Assembly: GCA_903837345.1 (NCBI GenBank)
Contig: CAILUG010000032.1
Location: 1-51,471 of the forward strand
Source of the DNA: an uncultured Gammaproteobacteria bacterium
GTDB taxonomy: Bacteria > Pseudomonadota > Gammaproteobacteria > Pseudomonadales > Pseudohongiellaceae
DNA length: 51,471 bases
Reading direction: 5' to 3'
A model generated the notes under the pieces. That model was not told the origin of the DNA and did not search any database. It was given only the letters and a program-made list of their open reading frames with translations. Shown here in pieces: positions 22,688 through 30,684 of this stretch (within the stretch, counting starts at the first letter, position 1; every line of letters begins with the position of its first letter). The translations under genes were made by a program, and so were the position numbers.

Positions 22688-23739
22688 ATTGGCAATCCGA
22701 TCTGGCAGGCTTGCATCATGCATTTGGAGGGCCGGTACTGCAGGGAGTTTTCAAACAGTTGCCGGCAGATTTCCAGGTGGAAGAGGAGCTGGGGTTTCAG
22801 CCCGACGGTGCTGGTGAGCATGAATTCCTGTTCATTGAAAAATCCGGCCTCACCACAACCGAAGTACAGGCACAATTGGCGCGCTGCTATCGTCTGCCGG
22901 TGCAAAGGGTGAGTTTTTCCGGCATGAAAGACAGGCAGGCCCTCACACGGCAGTGGTTCAGCGTGCATGAAGCCACCAGCAAACCGGCGCAGCAAACCGA
23001 AGTTGAAGTGGCCGGTGTGAAAGTCTTGCAGCGCTGCCGCAACAGCCGCAAATTGCAGCGGGGTTCGCACAAGGCCAACCGGTTCGTGATTACGGTGCGT
23101 GAATGCACCCGGCTGGACAGCAGCGGCAGCAACAACTGGCAGCAGCGTGTGCAGGACTTGCGGCAGCGGGGGGTGCCCAATTATTTCGGACCACAGCGCT
23201 TCGGCTGGCAGGCAGACAATCTGCAACAGGTGGCGCGCTGGTTCGCGGGCGAGGACCCGGCTCCAAAATCGCGCAACCGTCGCAGCATGTTGCTGTCATC
23301 TGCGCGCAGCATGGTTTTCAATGCAGTACTGTCCGAACGGGTGGCAGGCGGCAACTGGGACAAGATACTGCCGGGAGAAGTAGTGGCACTCAGTGGCACT
23401 GCCAGCACTTTTGCGGGCAGCCAGGCGTCGCCACAACAACTGCAACAGCGTCTGGATGAATTCGACATTCACCCCACCGGTCCGCTGTGGGGAAGCGGTG
23501 ATACCCGCACCAGCGGGCAAGTGGCAGAATTGGAATCGGCAGTGGCAAAGCGTTATGCGGACTTGGCCGCCGGCCTGGAGCAACATGGATTGCAACAGGA
23601 AAGGAGAGCGCTGCGCTTGCAGGTTTCTGAACTGCAAGCCGATTTGCAGGCCGGTATTCTGGTATTGTCATTCAGACTGACGCGAGGGGCTTATGCGACT
23701 TCGGTTCTGCGTGAGCTTTTGCGGTGGGAGAGTCAATGA
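22684..23739 (+). CDS. truD: tRNA pseudouridine(13) synthase TruD
   Basis: Makes pseudouridine 13 in tRNA-Glu. The start at ATG 22684 overlaps the ispF stop and gives 351 residues (E. coli 349); an in-frame GTG at 22645 lies inside ispF and is less likely. The catalytic aspartate is D83 in FSGMKDRQALTRQW. The N-terminal FKQLPADFQVEEELGF and the inserted TRUD domain with GVPNYFGPQRFG are clear. The ispF-truD-surE-pcm order is conserved. Confidence 0.95.
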   Translation: MNWQSDLAGLHHAFGGPVLQGVFKQLPADFQVEEELGFQPDGAGEHEFLFIEKSGLTTTEVQAQLARCYRLPVQRVSFSGMKDRQALTRQWFSVHEATSKPAQQTEVEVAGVKVLQRCRNSRKLQRGSHKANRFVITVRECTRLDSSGSNNWQQRVQDLRQRGVPNYFGPQRFGWQADNLQQVARWFAGEDPAPKSRNRRSMLLSSARSMVFNAVLSERVAGGNWDKILPGEVVALSGTASTFAGSQASPQQLQQRLDEFDIHPTGPLWGSGDTRTSGQVAELESAVAKRYADLAAGLEQHGLQQERRALRLQVSELQADLQAGILVLSFRLTRGAYATSVLRELLRWESQ

Positions 23740-24527
23740 GTCTGCTGGTATCCAATGATGATGGAATGCATGCCCCGGGGTTGCAGGCCCTGGTGGAGGC
23801 GCTGGAGGATGCGGGCCTCGGGTTCACTGTGGTTGCGCCGGATCGTGACCGTTCCGGAGTGAGCAACTGCCTTACTCTCGATCGCCCCTTGCAGGCGGTG
23901 CGCCTGGATGACCGGCGTATCGCAGTGGATGGAACTCCGACCGATTGCATCCATTTGGGTACTGCAGGTTTGTTTCTGCCCCAGCCGGAGCGAGTGGTTT
24001 CCGGAATCAATTTCGGAGCCAATCTTGGCGATGATGTGTTGTATTCCGGTACTGTGGCCGCAGCGATGGAAGGCAGATTCCTGGCCAGGCCCGCGCTGGC
24101 GGTATCACTGGTGGTCACTGATTTTGAGGGTGCTGTAGTCAAACGCTTTCATGCAGCTGCTGCCATTACCCTGTGGTTGCTGCAACAAGTGGATAAATTG
24201 CCGTTGCCGCCCCGCACAGTGCTCAATATCAATATTCCTGATTTGCCAATGTCGGCTATCAAGGGAATCAGGATGACCAGGCTTGGCCAGCGTCTGAAGG
24301 GCGAGAATCCGATCGCCACCTCCAATCCGCGCGGCAAGACCCTTTACTGGATAGGCAGGGCAGGAGGCCCGGTCGCACGTGAGCCGGGCTCCGATTTTCA
24401 TGCGGTGGAAGAAGGTTATGTTTCAGTGACGCCCATTCATGCCGACATGTGCAGTGTTGAGGCCATGCAAATGTCAGACACGGCCTTTGCCGCCCTCAGT
24501 CATGCTTTTGGAAACAGGCACCGATGA
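23736..24527 (+). CDS. surE: 5'/3'-nucleotidase SurE
   Basis: Metal-dependent nucleotidase linked to stationary-phase survival. The start at ATG 23736 (overlapping the truD stop, GGGAG six bases upstream) gives 263 residues beginning MSLLVSNDDGMHAPG. D8 and D9 bind the metal. VVAPDRDRSGVSN, GTPTDCIHLG and SGINFGANLGDDVLYSGTVAA complete the active site. An in-frame GTG at 23724 is rejected because homologues begin at the VSNDDG strand. Confidence 0.95.
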   Translation: MSLLVSNDDGMHAPGLQALVEALEDAGLGFTVVAPDRDRSGVSNCLTLDRPLQAVRLDDRRIAVDGTPTDCIHLGTAGLFLPQPERVVSGINFGANLGDDVLYSGTVAAAMEGRFLARPALAVSLVVTDFEGAVVKRFHAAAAITLWLLQQVDKLPLPPRTVLNINIPDLPMSAIKGIRMTRLGQRLKGENPIATSNPRGKTLYWIGRAGGPVAREPGSDFHAVEEGYVSVTPIHADMCSVEAMQMSDTAFAALSHAFGNRHR

Positions 24528-25192
24528 GCAACCGTCTGCATCAGGGCATCGGCATGACCTCCCAGCGCACCAAGGAGCGGATGGTGCAGCGACTGGGTGA
24601 CCAGGGCATCTCCAATCTGAGGGTGCTGGAGGCCATGCTGCATGTGCCGCGTCATCTGTTTGTGGATGAAGCCTTTGCCCAGCGCGCTTACGAGGATGCC
24701 TCGTTGCCGATTGCCTTCAACCAGACCATTTCCCAGCCGTGGATTGTGGCGCGCATGACTGAAATTCTGGTAAATGCCCTGCCTGACTGCACACCGAATA
24801 TTCTGGAAATCGGCACCGGTTGTGGCTACCAGACAGCCATACTGGCACGGCTGTTTGATCATGTGTACAGCATTGAACGCATCGCTGGTTTGCTGGAAAA
24901 AACCAAAGCAAGATTGACCGGGCTCGGGATTGCCAACTTGTCGTTGAAATGTGCTGATGGCAGTTTTGGCTGGTCGCAGCATTCACCATTCGACGGGATA
25001 ATCATCACCGCCGCAGCCCCGGAACTACCCCCGGCACTGGTCAAACAGTTGTCTGACGGGGGGGTGTTGGTGGTGCCGGAAGGGACTAACCAGCAAGTTC
25101 TGCGGGTTTATCGCAAGAATGGCAACTCGCTGGAAGTGCAAAATCTGGAACCGGTACGGTTTGTGCCTTTATTGGGCGGGGTAGAGCGCTAG
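24524..25192 (+). CDS. pcm: Protein-L-isoaspartate O-methyltransferase
   Basis: Repairs age-damaged isoaspartyl residues using S-adenosylmethionine. It has 222 residues; the ATG overlaps the surE stop. HQGIGMTSQRTKERMVQRL, HVPRHLFVDEA and the pre-motif NQTISQPWIVARMTEIL lead to SAM motif I (ILEIGTGCGYQTAIL); DGIIITAAAPELPPAL follows. In Pseudomonas and E. coli this gene is followed by nlpD and rpoS; here the fatty-acid cluster follows instead. Confidence 0.96.
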   Translation: MSNRLHQGIGMTSQRTKERMVQRLGDQGISNLRVLEAMLHVPRHLFVDEAFAQRAYEDASLPIAFNQTISQPWIVARMTEILVNALPDCTPNILEIGTGCGYQTAILARLFDHVYSIERIAGLLEKTKARLTGLGIANLSLKCADGSFGWSQHSPFDGIIITAAAPELPPALVKQLSDGGVLVVPEGTNQQVLRVYRKNGNSLEVQNLEPVRFVPLLGGVER

Positions 25193-25236
25193 CTGTGGAT
25201 GCTGGCCAATGCTGCCAAATTTGACGATAAATCAAA

Positions 25237-25256
25237 CAGTTCCACTGCTTGAACTG
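25237..25256. promoter_or_regulatory. Inverted repeat upstream of yceD
   Basis: CAGTTC (25237-25242) and GAACTG (25251-25256) form a perfect six-base inverted repeat with an eight-base loop in the 111-base pcm-yceD gap. It has no T-run, so it is unlikely to be a terminator; it may be an operator or a leader hairpin. A strong AGGAGG at 25275-25280 follows. Confidence 0.35.
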
Positions 25257-25303
25257 CAAATAGATTTTGACAGCAGGAGGTCCGATCTCTATCATGCGCG
25301 CCC

Positions 25304-25939
25304 ATGTTGCCGGACCACTTACCTGAACGTGTTGATGCCGCCAAGTTGTTTGCACGCTTTGGCAGTATAGAAGCGGCTTTACCGCTGGGGCGACTCTCCC
25401 GCCTTGTGCCTTATCTGGCAGGTACGGATGGCCAGGCAGAAGTGTCATTGAAATTCGGTTTGGATGCAGAAGGACGCAAGCTGCTGTCAGGTTCAGTGGT
25501 TGCCAACCTCGATCTGGTTTGTCAGCGGTGTCTGAAAGGCATGAAAGTGCCGGTGAGCAGCGAGCTGTCCCTGCTGGTCTTCAATGATCGCAAGGAGCTG
25601 GATGGTCAAATGAGCCAGCAAGCCCAGGAAAACCTGGCTCAGGATGTACTGCTGCTGGATGAAATGCAGTCTGTTGAAGTCCAGTCTGAGGGGCCTTCTG
25701 CTGGAAAGCCGGATGGAAAGTCCGACAAGGGCAACCAGGAACTGGATGTAATAGCGCTGGTCGAAGATGAGCTGATCCTCAGTTTGCCGTTGGCCCCGAT
25801 GCATGAAGATGTGGATTGCAACAAGCTGTGGTCCAGGATTCGTGACCAGGAGCCGCAAGAAGAAAGGCACGACCTCGGCAGTTCTGGCAATAATCCGTTT
25901 GCCATGCTGGCTAAATTGAAAAAAGACCTGCCTGGCTGA
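25304..25939 (+). CDS. yceD: YceD/DUF177 family protein (large ribosomal RNA accumulation protein)
   Basis: Small acidic protein that in E. coli is needed for normal 23S rRNA accumulation; it precedes rpmF in most bacteria. It has 211 residues. The DUF177 core is GSVVANLDLVCQRCLKGM (CxxC) and later VEDELILSLPLAPMH. ATG 25304 is the only start in this frame after a stop at 25268, but the AGGAGG at 25275 is 23 bases away. A ten-codon ORF starting at ATG 25294 sits between them and overlaps the gene start. A Ser/Gly/Lys/Asp-rich insert (about residues 125-145) makes it longer than the E. coli protein (about 173). Confidence 0.88.
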   Translation: MLPDHLPERVDAAKLFARFGSIEAALPLGRLSRLVPYLAGTDGQAEVSLKFGLDAEGRKLLSGSVVANLDLVCQRCLKGMKVPVSSELSLLVFNDRKELDGQMSQQAQENLAQDVLLLDEMQSVEVQSEGPSAGKPDGKSDKGNQELDVIALVEDELILSLPLAPMHEDVDCNKLWSRIRDQEPQEERHDLGSSGNNPFAMLAKLKKDLPG

Positions 25940-25967
25940 ACTGGCCAGAAAGGCAAGAATTGGTAGT

Positions 25968-25996
25968 TTTATGTAACATTAAACATGTTATATAAC
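25968..25996 (+). promoter_or_regulatory. Predicted promoter with palindromic spacer upstream of rpmF
   Basis: A -35-like TTTATG (25968-25973) and a -10 TATAAC (25991-25996) are separated by exactly 17 bases. Those 17 bases are a perfect inverted repeat: TAACAT, TAAAC, ATGTTA (25974-25990). Transcription would begin near 26003, ahead of rpmF and perhaps the fab genes. An operator in this position would block RNA polymerase. The regulator is unknown. Confidence 0.5.
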
Positions 25997-26049
25997 TGGT
26001 TGAAAATTAGTAATAATTTGTCTGCATTGCGCAGATAGGAGCGAAAGCC

Positions 26050-26229
26050 ATGGCCGTACAACAGAACCGCAAAACCCGATCCAAGCGCGATATGCGCAGA
26101 TCCCACGATGCACTGACCGCATCCACCATATCTACTGACAGTGAAACCGGTGAACGTCATCGTCGTCACCACATGACTGCCGACGGTTTTTATCGTGGTC
26201 GTCAGATCGTTCAGGTCAACAAAGACTGA
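26050..26229 (+). CDS. rpmF: 50S ribosomal protein L32
   Basis: A 59-residue basic protein beginning [20 protein letters not shown], then [27 protein letters not shown]; very close to E. coli L32 (57 residues), the non-zinc-ribbon form. AGGAG lies nine bases upstream of the ATG. The yceD-rpmF pair is conserved, but plsX (and fabH) that normally follow are missing. Confidence 0.97.
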   Translation: MAVQQNRKTRSKRDMRRSHDALTASTISTDSETGERHRRHHMTADGFYRGRQIVQVNKD

Positions 26230-26239
26230 AATACCTGTT

Positions 26240-26263
26240 GTGTCCCGCTTTGAGCGGTGACAC
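26240..26263 (+). other. Hairpin after rpmF
   Basis: GTGTC CCGCT, a TTG loop, then AGCGG T GACAC form a ten-pair stem with one bulged T, eleven bases after the rpmF stop. It precedes a second, T-tailed hairpin and may act with it or protect the rpmF mRNA 3' end. Confidence 0.55.
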
Positions 26264-26272
26264 AGCCTGCAA

Positions 26273-26303
26273 AAACAGCTCATTTGAGCTGTTTTTTGTT
26301 TTG
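26273..26303 (+). terminator. Intrinsic terminator between rpmF and fabD
   Basis: AAACAGCTC (26273-26281), loop ATTT, GAGCTGTTT (26286-26294), continuing into a T-rich tract to 26303. This should end or attenuate transcription of yceD-rpmF, so fabD probably depends on readthrough or its own promoter. Confidence 0.8.
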
Positions 26304-26343
26304 TCCGCCTGCGATTCCACTTACCCAGCCCCTGTAACGCGCT

Positions 26344-27318
26344 ATGTCGACACCATCCACCGGTAAATTTGGCATGGTATTCCCCGGCCAAGGCTCCCAG
26401 CACATCGGTATGCTGGCTGAACTTGCTGCCGGTTTTGACAGTGTAGCTGCCACTTTCCGCGAAGCCTCCAATGTTCTTGGTTACGATCTCTGGCTGCTGG
26501 CCCAGTCGGGCCCGTCGGAACAGCTCGCCTTGACGCATGTCACCCAGCCGTTGATGCTGACCAGCTCCTATGCCATTTGGCGGGTTTGGCAACAGCAAGG
26601 CGGCCGCCAACCCGCACTGATGGCTGGTCACAGCCTTGGAGAATACTCAGCGCTGGTGTGCGCAGGAGCCCTCGATTTTGCGACTGCGGTGGACCTGGTG
26701 AAAAAACGCGGCGAATTCATGCAAAGTGCAGTGCCGTTGGGAACCGGAACCATGGTAGCTGTACTTGGTTTGGAAGATACAGAAGTGGTCAGATGTTGTG
26801 CTGCTGCCAGCGATGCCGAGGTCGTTACGGCTGCCAACTTCAATTCGCCAGGCCAGGTCGTGATTGCAGGCCATGTTGCTGCAGTGGAACGTGCTGTGTC
26901 GCTGTGCAGGGAAGCGGGTTCCAAACGCGCCATCCCATTGTCAGTGAGTGCACCTTTCCATTGCCCCTTGATGCAGCCAGCTGCTGCACAATTTGCCGCT
27001 GTTCTCGCCAAAGTTGCGATGAAATCCCCGCAAATTCCGGTATTGCAGAACTATGGATTGGCAACCAGCAGCGATCCGGAGCAGATCCGCCGCAATCTGG
27101 TAGCCCAGATTTCCAATACCGTACCCTGGGTTGCCACGATGAACCTTTTTGCAGAACGCGGGGTCTTGCAGTTACTTGAGATTGGTCCAGGCAAAGTGCT
27201 TGCCGGGTTCAACAAGCGCATCAATCCTGCACTGGAAACCATTGCAGTCAACGATCCGGCCAGTTTGAGCCAGGCTTTGGCTCATATATCGGCACTGGGT
27301 GCAGAGCCAGGAATTTGA
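26344..27318 (+). CDS. fabD: Malonyl-CoA:ACP transacylase
   Basis: Loads malonyl groups onto ACP for chain elongation. It has 324 residues. FPGQGSQHIGML opens the fold; the nucleophile is S97 in AGHSLGEYSAL; the catalytic His is in APFHCPLM; VPWVATM and LEIGPGKVLAGFNKRI close it. In most relatives plsX (and often fabH) stands between rpmF and this gene; here only 115 bases with hairpins do. The stop overlaps a TTG preceding fabG. Confidence 0.96.
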   Translation: MSTPSTGKFGMVFPGQGSQHIGMLAELAAGFDSVAATFREASNVLGYDLWLLAQSGPSEQLALTHVTQPLMLTSSYAIWRVWQQQGGRQPALMAGHSLGEYSALVCAGALDFATAVDLVKKRGEFMQSAVPLGTGTMVAVLGLEDTEVVRCCAAASDAEVVTAANFNSPGQVVIAGHVAAVERAVSLCREAGSKRAIPLSVSAPFHCPLMQPAAAQFAAVLAKVAMKSPQIPVLQNYGLATSSDPEQIRRNLVAQISNTVPWVATMNLFAERGVLQLLEIGPGKVLAGFNKRINPALETIAVNDPASLSQALAHISALGAEPGI

Positions 27319-27320
27319 CC

Positions 27321-28064
27321 ATGGGCATTGAAAACAAAATTGCAGTTGTCAGCGGTGCCAGCCGGGGGATAGGGAAGGCCATTGCACTTGAGCTTGGCAA
27401 GCGTGGAGCAGTGATTATTGGAACTGCCACCAGCGAAGCCGGTGCTGTGCAGATATCAGGTTATTTGCAGGCAGCGGGCATCAAAGGGCAAGGAATGGTA
27501 CTGGATGCCGGTTCTGATGCCTCTACCGAAGAGTTTTCCAAACAGGTACAGGCTGGGTTCGGGACTGTTGAAATTCTGGTCAATAACGCCGGCATCACGC
27601 GCGACAACCTCATGCTGCGCATGAAGGAAGAGGAGTGGAATTCCGTCATCAATACCAACCTGGGTTCGGTTTTCCGTCTCAGCCGCAGTTTTTTGCGCGG
27701 GATGGCCAAGGCCAGGTGGGGCCGCATTATCAGCATCAGTTCTGTGGTGGGTTCCAGCGGCAATGCCGGCCAGGCCAACTATGCCGCAGCCAAAGCCGGG
27801 ATGGAGGGATTTTCACGCGCATTGGCGATGGAGATTGGCAGCAGGGGCATCACAGTCAATTGTGTGGCGCCCGGGTTCATTGATACCGACATGACGCGCA
27901 ATCTGCCGCCTGAGCATGCAGAAGCGCTAAAGAGCAAGATTCCGCTGGGACGCTATGGTCAACCGGAAGAAATCGCCGCAGTAGTAGGTTTTCTGGCCTC
28001 CCAGGAAGCCGGCTATATCACTGGCGAAACCATCCATGCCAATGGCGGTATGTATATGGCATAA
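27321..28064 (+). CDS. fabG: 3-oxoacyl-ACP reductase FabG
   Basis: NADPH-dependent reduction of beta-ketoacyl-ACP. ATG 27321 has AGGA eight bases upstream and gives 247 residues; a TTG six bases earlier is not needed. The SDR fold shows the GASRGIGKAI cofactor loop, NNAGITRDNLM, the catalytic Ser in SISSVVGSSGN and YAAAK, and the C-terminal YITGETIHANGGMYM, all typical of FabG rather than other SDRs. Confidence 0.96.
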   Translation: MGIENKIAVVSGASRGIGKAIALELGKRGAVIIGTATSEAGAVQISGYLQAAGIKGQGMVLDAGSDASTEEFSKQVQAGFGTVEILVNNAGITRDNLMLRMKEEEWNSVINTNLGSVFRLSRSFLRGMAKARWGRIISISSVVGSSGNAGQANYAAAKAGMEGFSRALAMEIGSRGITVNCVAPGFIDTDMTRNLPPEHAEALKSKIPLGRYGQPEEIAAVVGFLASQEAGYITGETIHANGGMYMA

Positions 28065-28152
28065 TCTGACCTGTTGCCTGAATGCCTGACCAACTATTAC
28101 AACCAACACAACTGCAACAACCAATCTCTTCGTATCTGGAGCTTAAAGCAAA

Positions 28153-28389
28153 ATGAGTAGCGTTGAAGAACGAGTCCGAAAAATTGTCTGTGAACAACTC
28201 GGCGTCAAAGAAGAAGAAGTAAAAAATGAAGCGGCCTTCGTGGAAGATCTCGGTGCCGATTCACTGGACACTGTCGAGCTGGTCATGGCCCTTGAAGAAG
28301 AATTTGAAACTGAAATCCCTGATGAAGAAGCTGAAAAGATCACCACTGTTCAGCTGGCCATCGATTACATCAACAAGCATCTCACCTGA
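28153..28389 (+). CDS. acpP: Acyl carrier protein
   Basis: A 78-residue acidic four-helix protein carrying the growing acyl chain on phosphopantetheine. The attachment serine is S37 in [18 protein letters not shown]. The product is nearly the E. coli sequence in this region. A GGAG ribosome site lies about 14 bases before the ATG. The 88-base gap from fabG leaves room for a separate promoter, as acpP is usually expressed strongly. A clear terminator follows. Confidence 0.97.
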   Translation: MSSVEERVRKIVCEQLGVKEEEVKNEAAFVEDLGADSLDTVELVMALEEEFETEIPDEEAEKITTVQLAIDYINKHLT

Positions 28390-28460
28390 TTTACGGCCTG
28401 CTTTGGCCTGGTCTTGACCAACATCCACAAGATGCTGCGTTATCAGACACACGTTGCGAA

Positions 28461-28491
28461 GCTGCTCCGGTTGCCCCGGAGCGGCTTTTTT
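28461..28491 (+). terminator. Intrinsic terminator after acpP
   Basis: GCTGCTCCGG, loop TTGCC, CCGGAGCGGC, then six T residues: a ten-pair G/C-rich stem with one G-T wobble. It separates the abundant acpP transcript from fabF. Confidence 0.9.
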
Positions 28492-28517
28492 CATGAATGG
28501 GCTTTTCATGAATGGGC
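28488..28517. repeat. Tandem 15-bp repeat upstream of fabF
   Basis: TTTTCATGAATGGGC is repeated twice exactly (28488-28502 and 28503-28517), beginning in the T-run of the acpP terminator. It is probably a replication-slippage duplication in the fabF leader region. Confidence 0.85.
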
Positions 28518-28630
28518 GTTAACGCTGTTTTCAGCGGATTGGCGCGGTTACGGTACATTTGCTTCAAGCGCTGCAGGCGCTTGTTGCGGGGTTGGTTTCC
28601 TTATGTTCCAACAGTCTGGCAGGAGAATGT

Positions 28631-29869
28631 GTGTCGCGTAGAAGAGTGGTAGTTACCGGCATTGGAGCCCTGACCTGTCTAGGCAACAATTGCGCAGATA
28701 CGTGGCAGGGGTTGTGCGAGGGCAAAAGCGGCATTGCGCCCATCACCCAATTTGATGTTTCTGCTTTCACCACCCGTTTCGGTGGTTCGATCCGCAACTT
28801 CGATATCACTGAATACATTCCCTTGAAGGAGGCCCGTCGCATGGACGAGTTTCTCCATTACGGCATCGCCGCAGGGCAACAGGCAGTCAGGGACGCAGGG
28901 CTGGAGCAGGCCGGATACGATCCGCTGCGGGTAGGTGTGGCCGCAGGTTCCGGCATCGGTGGCATCACTTCAATTGAAGAGGCGCTGCATACTATTGACC
29001 GCAGCGGACCTCGCAAGATTTCCCCGTTTTTTGTGCCTGGTTCCATCATCAACATGATCTCGGGCACTCTTTCAATCCAGTTCAATTTCCAGGGACCGAA
29101 CATTGCTGCTGTCACCGCTTGTACTACCGGTACCCATAACATAGGTCTGGCAGCGCGCCTTATCTCGTATGGCGATGCTGATGCGATGGTGGCGGGTGGT
29201 TCGGAAAAAGCCACGTCTCCGGTGGGTCTGGGTGGTTTTTGTGCCTCACGTGCACTCTCCACCCGCAATGACGATCCGGTCACTGCCAGCAGGCCCTGGG
29301 ACAAGGACCGTGACGGTTTCGTGCTGAGTGATGGCGCCGGCATGCTGGTGCTGGAAGAATACGAAGCTGCCAAAAAGCGCGGGGCACGGATTTATGCAGA
29401 ACTGGTCGGCTTCGGCATGAGTGGAGATGCCTTCCATATCACCTCGCCGTCCGAACATGGCCGTGGTGCAGCTGCGTGCATTCGCAATGCCTTGCGCGAC
29501 GCCAGGCTTGATCCGCAGGACGTCCAGTACATCAACGCACATGGCACCTCAACCCCGGCCGGCGATCTGGCAGAGACGCAGGCGATTCATACGGTATTCG
29601 GTGCCAACGCAGGCAAGGTTGCAATCAGTTCCACCAAATCGATGATAGGTCATCTGCTGGGTGCATCAGGTGCAGTGGAAGCCATATTCAGCATTCTGTC
29701 GTTGCGTGACCAGGTTGCTCCGCCAACGATCAACCTGCAAAACCCTGGTGAAGGCTGTGATCTGGACTATGTCCCCAATACGGCCCGCCAGATGAAGATG
29801 GATGTCGTAATCAGCAACTCGTTTGGTTTTGGTGGTACCAACGGGTCGCTGGTGTTCAAACGTCTCTGA
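28631..29869 (+). CDS. fabF: 3-oxoacyl-ACP synthase II (KAS II)
   Basis: Condensing enzyme for chain elongation and temperature control of unsaturation. I chose GTG 28631 (AGGAG five bases upstream), giving 412 residues that begin [14 protein letters not shown] like E. coli FabF (413). The longer in-frame reading to 28559 adds residues not seen in the family. Catalytic C164 in [11 protein letters not shown], His in [11 protein letters not shown] and His in [16 protein letters not shown] form the Cys-His-His triad. Confidence 0.96.
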   Translation: MSRRRVVVTGIGALTCLGNNCADTWQGLCEGKSGIAPITQFDVSAFTTRFGGSIRNFDITEYIPLKEARRMDEFLHYGIAAGQQAVRDAGLEQAGYDPLRVGVAAGSGIGGITSIEEALHTIDRSGPRKISPFFVPGSIINMISGTLSIQFNFQGPNIAAVTACTTGTHNIGLAARLISYGDADAMVAGGSEKATSPVGLGGFCASRALSTRNDDPVTASRPWDKDRDGFVLSDGAGMLVLEEYEAAKKRGARIYAELVGFGMSGDAFHITSPSEHGRGAAACIRNALRDARLDPQDVQYINAHGTSTPAGDLAETQAIHTVFGANAGKVAISSTKSMIGHLLGASGAVEAIFSILSLRDQVAPPTINLQNPGEGCDLDYVPNTARQMKMDVVISNSFGFGGTNGSLVFKRL

Positions 29870-29874
29870 CGCCA

Positions 29875-30684
29875 ATGCTGCTGAACGGACAGCCCGCTTC
29901 CGAAATCACTTTGCTGGATCGAGGTCTGGCTTACGGCGACGGTTTGTTCGAAACCATTCTGGTCTGTCATGGCAAACCGGTATTTCTGGCAGAACATCTC
30001 GCGCGCTTGCAGCACGGTTGCCAACAGCTGGGCATGGAACTGGACAGTGGCGCACTGCAGTCGGAACTGGCAACTGTGCTGGCAACTGCCGCTGCCCACA
30101 GCGTTCTGAAAATAATGGTAACGCGTCATGCCAGTGGTCGCGGTTATCGTCCTGGCAATGCAACCTGCAATCGCATCCTGTCCATGCACCCTGCACCCGG
30201 TTACCGCGATCGGCATCCTGAGCTGGGAATTGCAATGTTCCTGTGCAAGCAGCAGCTTTCGCGCCAGCCGGCATTGGCAGGACTCAAGCACATGAACCGT
30301 CTCGAACAAGTGCTGGCCAGTCGTGAATGGCCGGATGAATCCTTCATGGAAGGCTTGATGCTGGATACTGAAGGCCTGGTGATTGAAGGGACCCGCAGCA
30401 ATGTGTTTGCAGTCATTGAGGGCAAATTGCTGACACCGGATTTGTCGCACTCCGGCGTAAAAGGTGTGATGCGGAATGTACTGCTTGAAAAGTTCGGCGC
30501 AGCAGCCACAGTCGCTGCCATCAGCTTGCAGCAATTGCGCGAAGCCGATGAAATATTCATCTGCAACAGTATCAACGGAGTCTGGCCGGTGCTGACGCTG
30601 GCAACTGCAGACGAAACCTGGTACTTCAGCTGCGGGCCCCGGGCCAGTCAGGCGCAGGCCTGGTTTGCCGGGGCGCTGGCATGA
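29875..30684 (+). CDS. pabC: Aminodeoxychorismate lyase
   Basis: PLP-dependent class IV fold enzyme that makes p-aminobenzoate for folate. It has 269 residues. LLDRGLAYGDGLFETI at the N-terminus, the PLP lysine in GLKHMNRLEQVLA, EGTRSNVFAVIEG and GVKGVMRNVLLE identify the family. It follows fabF by five bases and overlaps mltG by four; this fabF-pabC-mltG-tmk-holB order is conserved. Confidence 0.94.
   Translation: MLLNGQPASEITLLDRGLAYGDGLFETILVCHGKPVFLAEHLARLQHGCQQLGMELDSGALQSELATVLATAAAHSVLKIMVTRHASGRGYRPGNATCNRILSMHPAPGYRDRHPELGIAMFLCKQQLSRQPALAGLKHMNRLEQVLASREWPDESFMEGLMLDTEGLVIEGTRSNVFAVIEGKLLTPDLSHSGVKGVMRNVLLEKFGAAATVAAISLQQLREADEIFICNSINGVWPVLTLATADETWYFSCGPRASQAQAWFAGALA

Noticed and set aside
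21374-22723. 449-residue open frame on the minus strand across ftsB-ispD-ispF
   Set aside because: Antisense to three well-identified genes, rich in His/Gln/Cys from mirrored codons, no motif or ribosome site.
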